Source: Akebia trifoliata (Eukaryota > Streptophyta > Magnoliopsida > Ranunculales > Lardizabalaceae). Taken from it: a DNA stretch of 64,000 nucleotides. Positions 1 through 12,367 of this stretch are shown one piece after another. The notes beneath the pieces are model-generated. The model was not told the origin of the DNA. It searched no databases and worked only from the letters and a program-made list of their open reading frames with translations. Within the stretch, counting starts at the first letter, position 1, and each line of letters begins with the position of its first letter. The translations under genes and the position numbers were made by a program. The DNA lies in NCBI GenBank assembly GCA_017979445.1, contig CM030711.1, positions 2,232,001 through 2,296,000 of the forward strand, read 5' to 3'.

Positions 1-223
1 CTGCCATCTTAAATGTCAAGTTGTGATTGTTTTTACCTGGCTCTATTGTATTTTAGGAATTCCTAAAAAACCATCATCACTGATTTCAGAAGAAATGTAT
101 TTTATTTTAGAAATCTTCAAATAGTCATCCTCTCACCATTAAAATGAATGAAGGAAAATGGATCAAAGAGCTTGGAAAATTATGAAACCAGTTACTAATT
201 TTATTTTTGGTAATGTTTTATAG

Positions 224-1741
224 AGATTTCAAGGTCGCACATATGGGATGCTTGGTACCTCTGAGGTGGATCTTGATATGGAACCTGATTCTGCACGGCA
301 ACACCACGAGGAATTTAATTTTAGTGAGGTCTTCGTGCATCAAATGATACATTCAATTGAGTTTGTTCTAGGTGCAGTTTCAAATACTGCTTCATATCTT
401 CGGCTCTGGGCTCTAAGGTATAGTGATGTTGTGTCCGCCTTTTCCCTTCTCACTTGATTTGTTTAAATTATTATAGTTTGGCTCATGCTGCTTGTTGCTA
501 AAACAGCTTGGCCCACTCCGAGTTGTCGACCGTTTTTTACGAAAAGGTCTTACTACTTGCTTGGGGGTGAGTTCTAATTTATAACTCTGTTCTATTGCAT
601 TCTCTTCCATTTTCTGCTTTAATATTTTAAGTTGATGCATGAAACCTAAAATTGAACTAGTTCAAATTATTCAGTCAAAAAGAATAGTTTAAATCCGCAA
701 TCAATAAAGGAAGTTTAATTCAGATATGGAGAAATATTGTAACAACAATTGAGTGGAGAAATATATGCAAGATGAATAGCATTTCACATGTATTGAGGCA
801 AGAATCTGAAGGACTAAAGGGAGTTTCGCTGAGTGAATTACTTTACACAAAAAAGTCACTATCACTGGTACTTTGAGATCACTATAAGTAGGTATCAATG
901 GAACTTGTGGACTCGTGAAGTGATTTGAACAAGCCAAAACGTGAGAATGCAAGACATTCCTTGGTGGTTCACACTAGAAAGTGGATACAAGAGAGAAAAT
1001 TTGCTATTAATTGTTAAAGATAATATCATTTGAGTAAATAAATTTTAATTACCTCATTAAGTTTTATAGCTTAATTGACGTATGACCGTGTTCTTCTGTA
1101 GGACAAACAATTGAAATTGAGGGCTTTCGACAAATTTTTGGGTTTTGTGTTTTTTAACCTGAAAATCCAAAAGATAACCTAGGATTTTAGGAAAGTTTGT
1201 GGAATCCGAATGCCCTCAAAGGATTTTGCAAGTAGTTTACTGGGCATCATCTAATATTATTTGATTGAGGTGGTTGGAGATGCCATAACCTAAATCAACT
1301 CCTATAAAATGTTCTCGTATATAATACAGTGCTAAAACTTAAAAAAGAAAGAAAAAAGATATAGAAATTCTTATTTGAAACCATATCTTGTCTTAACCTT
1401 CTATTAATTCAATATAAATAAATTAATTAATAATTTATGATGCACTTGATCTACACGAACCATCCATGTTGATTTTCACGGACATTTCAGCCCTGGTGTA
1501 TTGCTCTATTGTTAATGATACAGATGATGGTGACAGGTTTGACAACTTCGCCATACGATTGGTGGGACTAGTGGTTTTTGCCTTTGCCACTGCTTTCATA
1601 TTACTTATGATGGAGACACTGAGTGCCTTTCTTCATGCCTTGCGTCTCCATTGGGTGGAATTCCAGAATAAGTTCTACCACGGTGACGGCTACAAATTCA
1701 AACCCTTCTCCTTTGCTGCGTTGGTTGACGAGGAAGACTGA
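224..1741 (+). CDS. VHA-a1: V-type proton ATPase subunit a, VHA-a1-like (3' part only)
   Basis: Subunit a is the membrane (Vo) subunit that forms the proton half-channels of the vacuolar-type H+-ATPase. Three coding exons are visible: 224..417, 507..566 and 1537..1741 (stop TGA at 1739). They join in phase to give the last 152 residues of a protein that is normally about 820 aa. The family hallmark [19 protein letters not shown] spans the first junction and contains the arginine needed for proton transfer (R735 in yeast Vph1); [15 protein letters not shown] near the C-terminus holds the second conserved arginine. RFQGRTYG at the start and [18 protein letters not shown] match the Golgi/endosome-type VHA-a1 better than tonoplast VHA-a2/a3; that subtype call is from memory. 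The last intron (567..1536) is 970 bp. Positions 1..223 appear to be intron. Gene identity is very secure; the subtype is less so. Confidence 0.95.
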
Positions 1742-3107
1742 TCATCCATACTTGCATTCCCTTTAGAACCCAGCCCTTCTTGTTTCTCATCTCATTAACT
1801 TAAAAAAAAACTAACTGTACCAAAGAAGCACAAAACAGAAGCCATAGATAGGTTTTATTTAGTAAGCCGATCAAAAGAAGAATCCCATTGGAGTTATGGA
1901 GAAAGATTGATTCAATTTTTTTGCTCTACTGTTTTCCAGCTCTAGTAAAAAAAAAAAAAAAAAAAAAAAAGGTAAAATCTGCGCTGCACAGCTCTGCTCA
2001 AATTGTTTTGGAGATGTTGGGTATAATTGGACGTGTCGCATACTCTTGGAAGCTGGTCAAATAGCAGTTGAGTTTATGTAAATTTTTATTCGAGGCCAGC
2101 CATTGTTAGATCAAATTTATATAAAGAGCTGGGGATCCCTAAATGCCATGTAGTTAGCCCTTTGCGACAGTTCCTTGGAGTCGGATTAGCAGCTTTTATT
2201 GTTTTCGCACACAAACAGCTGTGGATTTTTGCAGGTAATTAGCCTTCATAAAGTTACTTTTTTGGCCCTTCTTACATTTTTCCCTGTTCAAATATTTAGC
2301 TTTGTATGACTAAGTGTAGTCTTGCTGGAGTCATGTTCTCTTTGTAAGAATTCAGGCGGACAAGTTCTTTAGATGATTAATCTATTTTTATCTATTTGAA
2401 AAAGGGGGAGGGAGGGGGTTACTGTGGAGAGTGGTGACGAGTCGTACATTTTCTCAGAGGAATAATGGGATTGAAACTTCTGCTTGCATTTGTGGATGTA
2501 CAGTTTCGAACTTGTTTGAGAGCAAAATGACTTGGGGCGAGGTAGTCAATGTGAATTGACTTACATTTGACTTATCCCATATTTTGAAAATGTTTGTCAA
2601 GTTAATAAAAGCTTCACCTAGTCAATTGGGTTTTGTGTTATTGACGGAAAATAATTTATCCTTTTTAGTGATTTAAATATTTGGTAAATATGAAAAAAAT
2701 AAGATTGTGATAAAGCATCTACTAGTATATCATATAATAAGAAATTTTTTTAGTTATTCAAATATAAATATTTATTAATAGCTAACTTTAAAAATGGTAA
2801 AAAGCTTGAATTCTAATTATTATAAACATAGATCAAAGCTGGTTATTTAGGTGCATATCCCAAAAAAATAAAAAATTATTTCATTAGTTTATGGGATGTT
2901 GTAGACGATGATATCAGACTAATCTTGTAGCCGTTATATTTGTCGATTTTAATGTGGTGATGCTTTGTGGGAATTGCATTCAAACTTAATCTTGCCCAGC
3001 TCTGGTCTCCCTTGATCTGGACCATTCAGCTATAGGGCCGCTTGGGTGACCTTGTGAACAGAGATAAAGCTCTATTTTTATGAATAATGATTTTCTGATG
3101 CCCCCTC
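1742..3107. other. 3' UTR and downstream sequence of the V-ATPase gene; no other gene seen
   Basis: Sequence after the V-ATPase stop codon. It includes an A homopolymer of about 23 at 1948..1970, which may mark a retro-inserted or slippage-prone tract. The 3' UTR end cannot be fixed from sequence alone. No open frame here resembles a known protein. Confidence 0.5.
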
Positions 3108-3236
3108 GTACATATGCCCTCTTATACGTCCATCACAGAATCGTAGATCATTTGTCTGAGGATACGCAGAATCATAAATCTTTTTCTTGTGTATCTCAAA
3201 GCAAATGATCTACGGTTCTGTGATGGGTGCATCAGA
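3108..3236. repeat. Short palindromic MITE-like repeat (GATCTACG-type)
   Basis: The arms CACAGAATCGTAGATCATTT (about 3133..3152) and AAATGATCTACGGTTCTGTG (about 3203..3222) are inverted copies around a spacer of about 50 bp. Related half-copies are seen near 43.3 kb, 44.4 kb, 45.7 kb and 49.7 kb, each with AAATCTTTTTCTT-like text and a nearby TCAGATTATAATGAC or TTATCACGA end. I infer a small non-autonomous element family. Ends and target duplications were not resolved. Confidence 0.5.
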
Positions 3237-3979
3237 TTATAATGACACTATTTTTATTGAACATGTGGAGAATAGGAGTCTACTATTTGGTAATGATTTA
3301 GACTTTATATTGTCCAATCACTGTGATCAATGGGGGTGTTTTGTGTTAATTATGGTAATTTACTAGAAATAAATATATTAATTTTGAAAAAGAAGAGTAT
3401 TTAGTAGAAGAGAGTAACTGTTTCTACGTATCGCTTATTAGTCCAACTAGCCTCATTAAGTTAGCAAGGATTCCTTGTGGCATAAAAATAAAAATAAAAA
3501 GCACAATCCGATGCTTTAGGGTTGTAGACGACAAAATTTTATGAATTTTGAAAAAAAAATATTTTTCACCGTTGAATTTTAATTTTTGGAGTTATGTGAA
3601 ACTTTGGTAGCCAACTATTTTCAAAACCTCGGATCAAAGAAAAAAAAAAAAACTTTTTTTAATCTGAGCTTTTCAATGGAATCTAAAGGGCTGTGGTGTT
3701 GAATTGCTGTTGTGGTAATCCATTTGTGCAAACACAATCCTTAACAAGGCTTAAAATCTTTCTAAGTTAATAAGGAAAATGTTTTTCATTGCGTACACAG
3801 GATGTAGAATTTCCGTCATAATCAGATCATGGGTTCCAACTTCCAACCTTACGTTTGGCAATATTATGTAACGAGTTCACGTCAATTGATATATGTAGGC
3901 ATAAATTGGATGTATCATTAAATATAAAATGTTAGATGTAAACGTGTATAAAAAATCATATTTAGAATTATTATTAATC

Positions 3980-4010
<31 letters not shown>

Positions 4011-4034
4011 AAGAGAGCGAGAGAGAGAGAGAGA
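3980..4034. repeat. Compound microsatellite (TA)n then (GA)n
   Basis: A TA run at about 3980..4006 is followed by a GA run at about 4011..4034, just left of the MITE at 4059. Confidence 0.9.
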
Positions 4035-4058
4035 ATTTGAATAGCAAGATCATAGAAC

Positions 4059-4512
4059 TAGGGTGCAACTTGGTTCGGTTTTGGAACCGAACCGACAGAT
4101 CTGTTCCACTAAGTAAGAATCAAAACCGAACCAAATTCCATTGGATTCAAACTGAACTAAAGTCGATTAGGTTCGATTAAGTTCTATGGGTTGTCAATAT
4201 TCTATAAATTATAAATTATATTTTTTAATGAAAAAATAAATATATAATAAACATAAAATTTCATACAATAAATCACTAATCTATTCATAAAAAATTCATT
4301 AATTTATCCATAAAAGACCATTAATCTATTTCCTAACTCATACAATAATTCATAATAATTATTATATACATATACATATTTATTGTTAAAGGGTTCGATT
4401 CTATACAAGCTTTGATCCTAGAACCGAACCAGATTGATTGGTTCTCCATTTTCGTAACCAAGAACCAAATTGCGACTTGTTCCAAACTGAACCAAACCAA
4501 GTTGCACCACTA
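4059..4512. mobile_element. hAT-like MITE, family TAGGGTGCAACTTGG, copy 1
   Basis: The left end TAGGGTGCAACTTGGTTCGG and the reverse complement of the right end, TAGTGGTGCAACTTGGTTTG, form terminal inverted repeats; the element is 454 bp and the centre is AT-rich and non-coding. A second copy of the same family lies at 22700..23083. TAGGGGTG-type ends are typical of hAT elements. The 8-bp flanks (catagaac, gatagtat) share only the middle ATAG, so a target duplication is not proven here. Confidence 0.75.
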
Positions 4513-5779
4513 GATAGTATGCTATTAAGTACTTCTTTAACCAATGTTACAAAACAAGCTTAGATTGTTTAAAAGTAATAACAAAAGTTGTTTCTCATAA
4601 AGCATTTTTATAAAAGTAGCTTAAAAGTAACGAAAGTAATATCAAACACAACCTTACAATTTTAACTTCAGTAATTGGTAAGAATGGAAATAATGAGGGG
4701 AGCCCTTCAATGAAGTTTACAATAACCAAAAAAAAAAAAAAAAAACCTAGGTCAACCTTTATGAAATCAAGGGAAGAAGAAATAGAGTTGTAAAAGTATA
4801 AAGGCTAATAATATAGATATTGAAAATTAATTCAAAGTTAAAGTCTATGATAATTTACTGCTAATCCCTTTGGTTTCACATATAAAGGAAATATACCACA
4901 TTGTGTTTGGTATATAAATACCCTTTTAAGAAAAAAAAAATGCCTCATATAGCATTTTAGTTGTTGTAAAGGAACAAAGAAAAACTACCAACAAAGAGAA
5001 AAGCAGGTCATCTAAAGAAAAGGTACCCAATAACACCAAATTATAAGTCATCACAAAAGAAAAGACATTAAAATTATAAATAAAACCCCCAAACTATAAG
5101 TCATCTTCTAAAGACATTTAATAAACCCAGTGTGTCCTGTTGATAGAAGCAACAGACACCACCCCAACAAAAAAAAAAAGTGAAGCATCTGTCTAATCAG
5201 ATAAATACTTATAATAATGTATCATGAATGATATAGAGAAGTTCTAGTTGCAATGGAATTACAGATGATGAAATCTGTTGAATCAGTGCTTCTGCATGGG
5301 AACCATAAGGTGATGTGACTGTGACTGTGCCTGTGCCTGTGCCATCTGCTGCTACATTTCAAGAACACTGTTGTTAGTATTCCAATTAATTTCCTAATAC
5401 AGTATTATGTAAAATTAGCCTCCAATACATTGACTAACCATTTCAAGCATATCGTTGCTTTGGTGCTATATTAGCTAAATAGGATTGTCAATAGATTGGA
5501 TCAGTCACGAAATCCAATTTCAATAACTACAGAACCAGATCAAGGATTCAGGTTCCAATAAGGACCCAATCTGATAAGAATCCAATTTAACAACTTATTG
5601 GATCAACCATCTTCCGATCTGATAATTTGTTTGAAATAATAAATGATGAAAATTTATTTCTTTTTTAACTCAAATATATGATGTATGCTAAGTTTTATAT
5701 ATGCTTTTAATAAATTGAATCGGGTAGAATTGGGATCAATCCAAATATATATATTTGGGTCAGGTTCGCCAGCCAACTA
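4513..5779. other. Gene-free AT-rich stretch with a degenerate GGATC-rich repeat
   Basis: No gene recognised. At about 5480..5640 there is degenerate text rich in GGATC/GATCC (TTGTCAATAGATTGGATC and similar). Similar text recurs at about 15600..15840 and 51080..51250. This looks like an old short element, but ends could not be set. Confidence 0.4.
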
Positions 5780-7080
5780 TATGGCCAACGATATAACAAA
5801 CATTTTGATCAGATCGGATCCAGAAAAATACATATTATATCGCCATGACCTTTTGTTTCCAATTGATTTCTTTGAATTTTGAGACACTTCCACAACAACA
5901 TTATCCCTTTTGTTACTCTCTAGCAAGGATAAATCTCCCCCCGCTTCTTTTGTATCCATAATCATTCTTTTAACATCTCTTTCATTGCCGAATCAACTCT
6001 TACAAATGCATCCCATTGCACACCCCCAGCTCTTCCTACTACAATAAAAGAAAACAACCACTCGTCCACTTTTTCCTCATAAATTAAGATGTCAAATCAA
6101 CTATTTAAACAAAATTAAAAGGCCTTTGGTAAGACTGGGAAATTTCCAAAGATGATCCAGAAATGGATTCCTCCCAATCGCCCCACATAAGAAACCTATC
6201 AAATCTGCTAAGGACAAGACATGCATGACTGTTAGTCCAACTTCGCCAGCCCCTTCACAAATCATAGGTCCTCCATCCAATCCTTTCCAACAAACAAATT
6301 CACCAAACTTCTTCATAATCCTAGTCAGATAGCTGTCTCCTTTCTTTTCAAAGGAAAAAAAAAATCTCATTAACATTAAAATAATTTCTTACGCACCAAA
6401 TAGTAGCGTACAAACCTGGTTCATCATTCTACTAATTTCAAAATTGAAACTTGAGACAACAATATATAGGAACATATAAGGAGTACAAGAAGACCTTCTA
6501 GAAAGTCTTTAACCTTGACTGAACTCTTATTCCACATTAACAACATCAAACTGTATGTCATTTCCAAAACAGGAAGCTCACACCAACCCACCTTTTGACC
6601 AAAATCTCAGACACTGCAATCATCATGCACTTTATTTTAGATTCCTACAGAACCACAATGTCTATTTCCACTCGTATTCAAAACTTAATAACTATAATCC
6701 TTTCCTGGCTACCTAATGCACTTACATTCCATGTTAGAATACTTATATTCATTGGAAAACCTAAATTCATTCTACCTCCATATCTATCCCTAGGTGTCTC
6801 CATAGGGGTTATGTTAGAGCCATTCATAAAACTCTCCACTTCTCTTACAAGTTTGGGCTTTCTCCCTCTCTTCCCATACTGCATCAATTGTGCATTATCC
6901 ACTTCCCTACCTACCAACCCATCAGGGGATAGATCACTCCCACCTCTACCACTTTTGCTCCCTCCATTCAATAGTCTCACCTCTTATATTATTTTGCATC
7001 CTCCCATTTTTCTTAATTTCACAATATATAATTCCCAAATTTTCTTGAGCTTCCTTGATGTTAGGCCCTCTTGTTGAAAC
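5780..7080 (-). pseudogene. Degenerate LINE (L1-type) ORF2 fragment: endonuclease and linker
   Basis: Read on the minus strand from about 6770 down, the frames give SILTWNVSALGSQERIIVIK, the usual start of a plant LINE apurinic endonuclease (ILSWNVRGLGS type). This is followed, with stops and frame changes, by VEIDIVVL-stop-ESKIKCM (for DIVVLQESKLKCM), SRFDRFLMWGDWEESI near 6200 (for SRLDRFL...W), a VDEWLFSFIVVGRAGG-like linker near 6070, and NKRDNVVVEV...IGNKRSWRY near 5850 (linker before the reverse transcriptase). The reverse transcriptase core itself is absent. Stops in every frame show it is dead. Family assignment rests on motif recognition only; the outer boundaries are approximate. 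Confidence 0.8.
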
Positions 7081-7458
7081 CTCTTCACCTCAGGTCATTA
7101 TCAGACCCGTCATATCTGAAATTAGCTGCCACTATTAGCTAGTTGCTAACTCTACCATCATCTCATCTTCCCAAAACACATTTTGAACCCTGTCATGAAG
7201 ATAGGACCTGGTCTGGAATCATTAGAACATAAAACAAACAATGTAGAATAGAATACAAGTTGGTTGACATATTGCAATGCCAACCACCATTGATTGCGGC
7301 GACCTCCAGTACATAGATTCTCTTTGTTTGACCCTCCACCACCCATCCCTCTCCTTATCACTTTAAGGATTTTCCTCAAAACCTTCTTCAGACTAATTTT
7401 TCACATCTCCAACCATCATCCTAGTTGACTAGCACCTTCTACTTCTGTCGTTAACTTT

Positions 7459-7960
7459 TGCACCATGTGTAAAGTAAATGGAAAATCGATAAGTCAAATT
7501 TTTCTTCATTGTAGTTTGACTAAGGTCATTTGGAAAAATTTCGGTGTAGTTTGGCTCACGAGACACTAGATCGCGCCACAATCAATTTTGAAATTTATCC
7601 ATGATTGCCAAACCTCATCCTTCTTGCTTAGAGGTAGTACTCTTTGGAGACTACTCCCTCTCATAATATCATAGGGCATCCAAAAGGAACAGGATAAATA
7701 GGATCTTTAAGGGGGGAATAAGCTTCAAACATTACATCATTATATCCATCAAAGGGCTCAGATTTAAATGGGCATCTTCGCACAATAACTTTGGAGGGAT
7801 CCCTCTGCAAGGGCCTTGTTTTTAGGTGGGAGATGCTAGTTCTTATGGAAGTATAGTTTAGTTTTGGGATAAGGCTTTGATGATGATTGACTAGGAAGGT
7901 CTTTTTACCTCTTAACTTTTTTCTTTTGTGTTTAGCTGAATAAATATCTAATCAAATAAA
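7459..7960 (+). pseudogene. Degenerate LINE ORF2 3' end (zf-RVT region)
   Basis: Starting at TGC 7459, one frame reads CTMCKVNGKSISQIFLHCSL then TKVIWKNF, which fits the zinc-binding zf-RVT domain at the C-terminus of plant LINE ORF2 (Cys-x2-Cys then His-Cys, then W). It continues with STLWRLLPLIIS-stop-GIQKEQDK, the equivalent of LWRLLPLIISWGIQKERN. In-frame stops show it is inactive. It points the opposite way from the endonuclease fragment to its left, so the two are separate insertions or a rearranged one. Confidence 0.8.
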
Positions 7961-8070
7961 TACGCCATGTAGTCCGTATCATACTAGGGTTTCTGTCATC
8001 TGGCAAAACAAGAACAACAAAACCTTAACCCAAAGATTTGGAATTTGGTAAATAAACAAATAGTGTTCCC

Positions 8071-8298
8071 CTATCCTACTATGTCCAATTCCAAGTCTTC
8101 TACAATTGAAAATGAATCAATATTTCTTTCAATATCCCAATCCATGTTCTTTAGGGTCTTCCTCTCTCTTTTAAGACCCTCAACTTGAATATTTCTTCTA
8201 AGTGAGGCAGTAATCAACCTACTTCGAACAAGCTCAAACCATCTAAGTTGACTTTCTCTAAGTTTATCGCATATTGGAGCTACATCTATTTTTTCCAA
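8071..8298 (-). pseudogene. LINE-associated C-terminal fragment (LRWFGHV type)
   Basis: The minus-strand frame contains VAPICDKLRESQLRWFELV, then a run of basic residues and EDLELDIVG. This matches the tail often found at the end of plant LINE reverse transcriptase polyproteins (VAPIEDKMRENRLRWFGHVQRRP...). It is a third LINE piece in this 2.5-kb stretch. No start signal or gene context supports it as a real gene. Confidence 0.7.
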
Positions 8299-8524
8299 AC
8301 ATGTTCATTCTAATTTTATCTTTGCTGGTCTTCCAACTTATCTATCTCAGTATCTCTTATAGGCTCATTTTATTAACATGATGCTTCTTGAGTACCCAAC
8401 ATTAAGGCCCATAAAGCATAGTTGGCCAACTATCTATATAATAAAATACAACTATAGGGCCCACCACTTTGTTATAGTTTTGTGGAGGATAAACGTCCCC
8501 TCCTCCAACTAAATTGGGTGGGGT

Positions 8525-8850
8525 CCACACTACTTACTTTATTACCTCTCCTCTTCACCCCCTTCAACTTTATTGTCTTTCCTCTCTCCCCCTCCCTTTT
8601 TTCAATAATATCCCTTTAATTTTACTATCTTTCACCTTTTACCCTCTTTTCAATAATACCCCTCTAACTTTACTGTCTTTTCCTTTTTTTACCTCACTTT
8701 ATTGTCTTTCCTCATCTCCCCTCTTTTTTAACAATACCCCTCCAACTGCAATGTTTTTCCTCTTTTATCCCCTTAACCTCAAAGATTTTTAATAATGCCC
8801 CTCCAACATTATTATTTTTCCGTTTTTACCCCCTTAACCTTAAAGAGGAT
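8525..8850. repeat. Degenerate minisatellite, pyrimidine-rich
   Basis: A unit resembling AATAATACCCCTCCAACTTT followed by ATTGTCTTTCCTCTTTTACC is repeated about six times with unit lengths near 45-65 bp and growing divergence. The plus strand is almost pure pyrimidine in places. Confidence 0.75.
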
Positions 8851-9131
8851 GCCTACACCATAGACTAGGGCAAACTCTAATCATCTTATAAAATGTTCCT
8901 TTTTATCTAGTTGATAGGCACTTGCCACATAGCACTCCAAAAGCGCACTTCCACTTTAACCTTCTAGTCTGATTCTACGGGCAACATCTTCCTTAATCTT
9001 TACATATTTATGTACAATAAATCTAAGATAATGAAAGTTGTCTCTACAAAGTATTTAAAGACCATCAATTTTCATTGGACGTTCCTCTGTGGACTTTACA
9101 TACTCGATTTTGGTTTATCATCATGCAATAA

Positions 9132-9134
<3 letters not shown>

Positions 9135-9171
<37 letters not shown>
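9135..9171. repeat. (AT)n microsatellite flanking hairpin MITE A
   Basis: Uninterrupted AT run of 37 bases ending exactly where the MITE terminal repeat begins. A shorter AT run continues on the other side at 9548..9557. Confidence 0.95.
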
Positions 9172-9174
<3 letters not shown>

Positions 9175-9547
9175 GGCGGTTCAACAGCCCTAAAGTTTGC
9201 CAAACATTTTTTGTAAATCACTTTTGATGGGGTTAGAAGTTTTGAAAGAGGCGGATTTTTTGTGAGGATGATCTCTACGGTGAAGAGATCATCCTCACCA
9301 AAAATCAGCTCATTTTGAAACTTCTAACTCTAGCTTACAAGTTGAAGAATCGTGGACCGTCCAATTTTTGTAAATCACTTTTGATGGGGTTAGAAGTTTT
9401 GGAATAGGCTGATTTTTGGTGAGGATGATCTCCTCATCATAGAGATCATCCTCACAAAAAATCAGCTCATTCCAAAGCTTCTAACCCATGTTTTGAAAAA
9501 TGTTTGGCAAGATGTTTGGCAAACCTTAGGGCTGTTGAACCGCCCCC
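9172..9547. mobile_element. Hairpin MITE, copy A (full length, 376 bp)
   Basis: Ends are near-perfect inverted repeats of 36 bp with one mismatch: left GGGGGCGGTTCAACAGCCCT..., right the reverse complement. Inside are two tandem hairpin modules, each of the form GAGGATGATCTC, a short loop, GAGATCATCCTC, framed by GGCTGATTTTT and AAAAATCAGCTC. The two modules are joined by AAATCACTTTTGATGGGGTT. The element sits inside an (AT)n tract. There is no coding capacity. This is the best-preserved copy of a family seen at least eight times in the window. Confidence 0.9.
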
Positions 9548-9557
9548 ATATATATAT

Positions 9558-12367
9558 TGTTGCATGGACTTTCTAAAATGGTGAAGGACTCGTATTGGAT
9601 GTCAGTACACCATGTACTCTAGCGAAATGCTTCTCAAATTTGTATTCTTTCTATGTTGCAATGTATTCTTTAGCACTCACCATAGTTTGCGAGTTCTGCA
9701 TTTTACTTTTTCTTTGTATCAAATATAACGTCAAATACATGTATTGTATTGTCTTTAGGTATTTAATACATGCAATAAAATATATCATTATTAAATATTA
9801 AATAGTGATTTTGTCCTATATTATTTAAAATTGACAAGGCACAACACGTACGCCTCTTGGTAAGAAGTGTATACCTCAATTAAGCATGACTGAGGTTTGC
9901 ACCTCTTGGTTGATGGCTAACAAGTTTTTTCTATTAATATTTCCTTCTATTTTTAAATTATATATTAATCGTATTTATGTTATCTTCAATTTCTTTCTTG
10001 TTATTGGCATGAAACATAATTAGAGCATTTAGAAAAAAAAAAAAATTGAATGTAAATAGTAATTTAAGTAAATAGATTTTTGAATTTATTAGAATCATAA
10101 ATAGTTAAATACATTTCTATCTAATATTTTATGCAAAGAAAATTATTGAAAACAACATCTGTTCATATTTTGCAATGAATATAAATACTTATTTATTGCA
10201 AAAAAAAAAATTAATTATTGAAATAAAAATATTAGCAAAAATTTAATTTGTTTTTATTTTTTAATAGAAAATTAAGAATAAATAAATAAATGCAATTATT
10301 GCAAAAACTACAGATAAAAGATTATAAAAAATATTCTAATAATCTTTTATTGCCAATTTTGTTGTGATTTATGGTATATTTGCATGTTTAATAGGCATTT
10401 AAGAATACATAAACTCAAAAAATTGAAAAAAAAAAAAAAAATAGAATTTCTATTTTTTTCATCACAATTTATAAACATGCATACAAATATATAATGAATC
10501 ATCTAAGATATATAAAAAATAATTTATGAATTCAAAATTCAATTCTTAGAAAATTATAACTTAAAAGTTACATGATGATTTTTTTTTATCAGTAAAAGTT
10601 ACATGATGATCAATTATAATAATTAAACTAACTCTAAAAATTAAGTACCTTATTAAGACATAAACTTAGAGAAGATGAGGCTTCTTGAAAGCTTGATTCT
10701 AGAGCAACAAAAAATTCTTTAAATCTTGATTCTTGCTTCTAGATTGCTTGAACTTGATTTAGATAATTGATAACATAAGTAGTAAATGCAACTTAAAGTT
10801 TATGTGATCACTTATTATATTATGTTATGGCATAATCACAAAATCGTATATGCCATAACAACATTATTTTAGGCCCTAAAATAGCATATGTGATCACATT
10901 TAACAACACAAATTGACATTTTTTTGCCACATTAACTTTTGAAGATTTCTGAATATAATGACACAAACATACAAAACATATTTTGTTTTTTAAATAAACC
11001 CATCAATCAAGATTCACATCAGCAAATCAAGAAAAAAAATAATCCAAGAGAGAGATTGTCTCACTCTTCTTATTCATATTCCGATATTAAAAAAAACCTT
11101 GATTTTTTCTCAAACCCCATCATCTTCCCCCTTGATTCATTTACAAACTATGTAAAAAAAAAAATCTTAAATTTTTTTTCTCAAACCTATCATCTTTAAC
11201 CTATGTCAAAACCCTAGACTTTCCATTTCCACTTTTTTTTTTTATTATTAGCTACAACTTTCAAATCTCAAGGAAAGTTAGGATTTGGGGGAAGTAGAAC
11301 ACGATGGAGGTCTAAATAGAAAAATATATGGTTTTCTACAAGGTTTGACTAAAGGTTGTAGAGAAAGAGAGAGCGGGGGTAATTGTACTTGTTCGCAATT
11401 GTCTGCCCTTTACAATAAAGAATTCCAACTTGGCCCAGGAAACCACTAGCAACAACAAAAAGGAAGGGGTCCATGTAGCTATTGCGCCTACCTAAAGAGC
11501 GGCAAGTTCGGCATCTAGCCATCTGCCACCAAAGATGCCGACTACAAAAAGAGAATCAACTTTAGATAACCAAGCCTCTAATAGGCAATGTGTGGAATGG
11601 CTGAGCGTGGACCTTATAGGATAGATAATCCAAGTCAAGAGTGGAGTTACAGGAACAACCGTCTTATGGAAAACAACTTTCACGTTTAGCACAGAGAGCA
11701 CTTTTTTTGTTGAGAAATCCTCGTTCCATCAAAGAAGTTGGGGTATTTCTTAGGGTTGTCGCCCCTCTCCTTTTCTTATCTTCATTTTCTTCTTGCAGTC
11801 ATGGGGTAGAGCTCAATGACTAAATATGTCCTAGCAATAGGACTTTTCAAAGCTCATGAAAGATAGCCAGGCATCGATGATCTAGGGGGGAAAAAAAAAT
11901 TTTAAACCCTAGCATTGATGCAGAATCCTAGCCATGATAGCCTAGCCTAGTTGAAAGACTTTTAAAACCTTATTAAAAAGAAATAAAGGCAATTGAATAG
12001 GATTTTATTGGATTGGATGAAGCAACATCCCAATTTGAATCCAAACTATATACAAATATTAAAATGATATCCAAATTTAAATTTGAATCCGATATTTGAA
12101 ATTTTCGAATAGTAGCTGAAATTTTGTATACGAATTCAAATCGGATTCAGATTTTCGACTATCCATTGACAAGCCTAGATTTTTATCGGGTAGGCGCCTT
12201 CCTGCCCTTTAAACTTTACCTTCTAAACATTATGATCAATAGGTAAGATGAATAAGAAATACGTAAAGTACTACTCTAACCAAACTCATAACCTAAAAAT
12301 TTCAGTCTCATTATTTGATGATCGAAACATACAATACTCAAAAAGAAAAAAAAATATCTAAAATGTT
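9558..12367. other. Gene-free AT-rich stretch
   Basis: No gene recognised. There are several A and T homopolymers, a perfect 11-bp inverted repeat at 10825..10859 (GTTATGGCATA / TATGCCATAAC), and a GCACACGCCTC-like dispersed repeat remnant at about 9838..9910. A weak 69-residue frame on the minus strand at 11492..11701 has no convincing family match. Confidence 0.5.

Noticed and set aside
11492..11701. 69-residue minus-strand frame ending GGRWLDAELAAL
   Set aside because: Slightly like LINE RNase H text, but too short and without neighbouring motifs to support a call.
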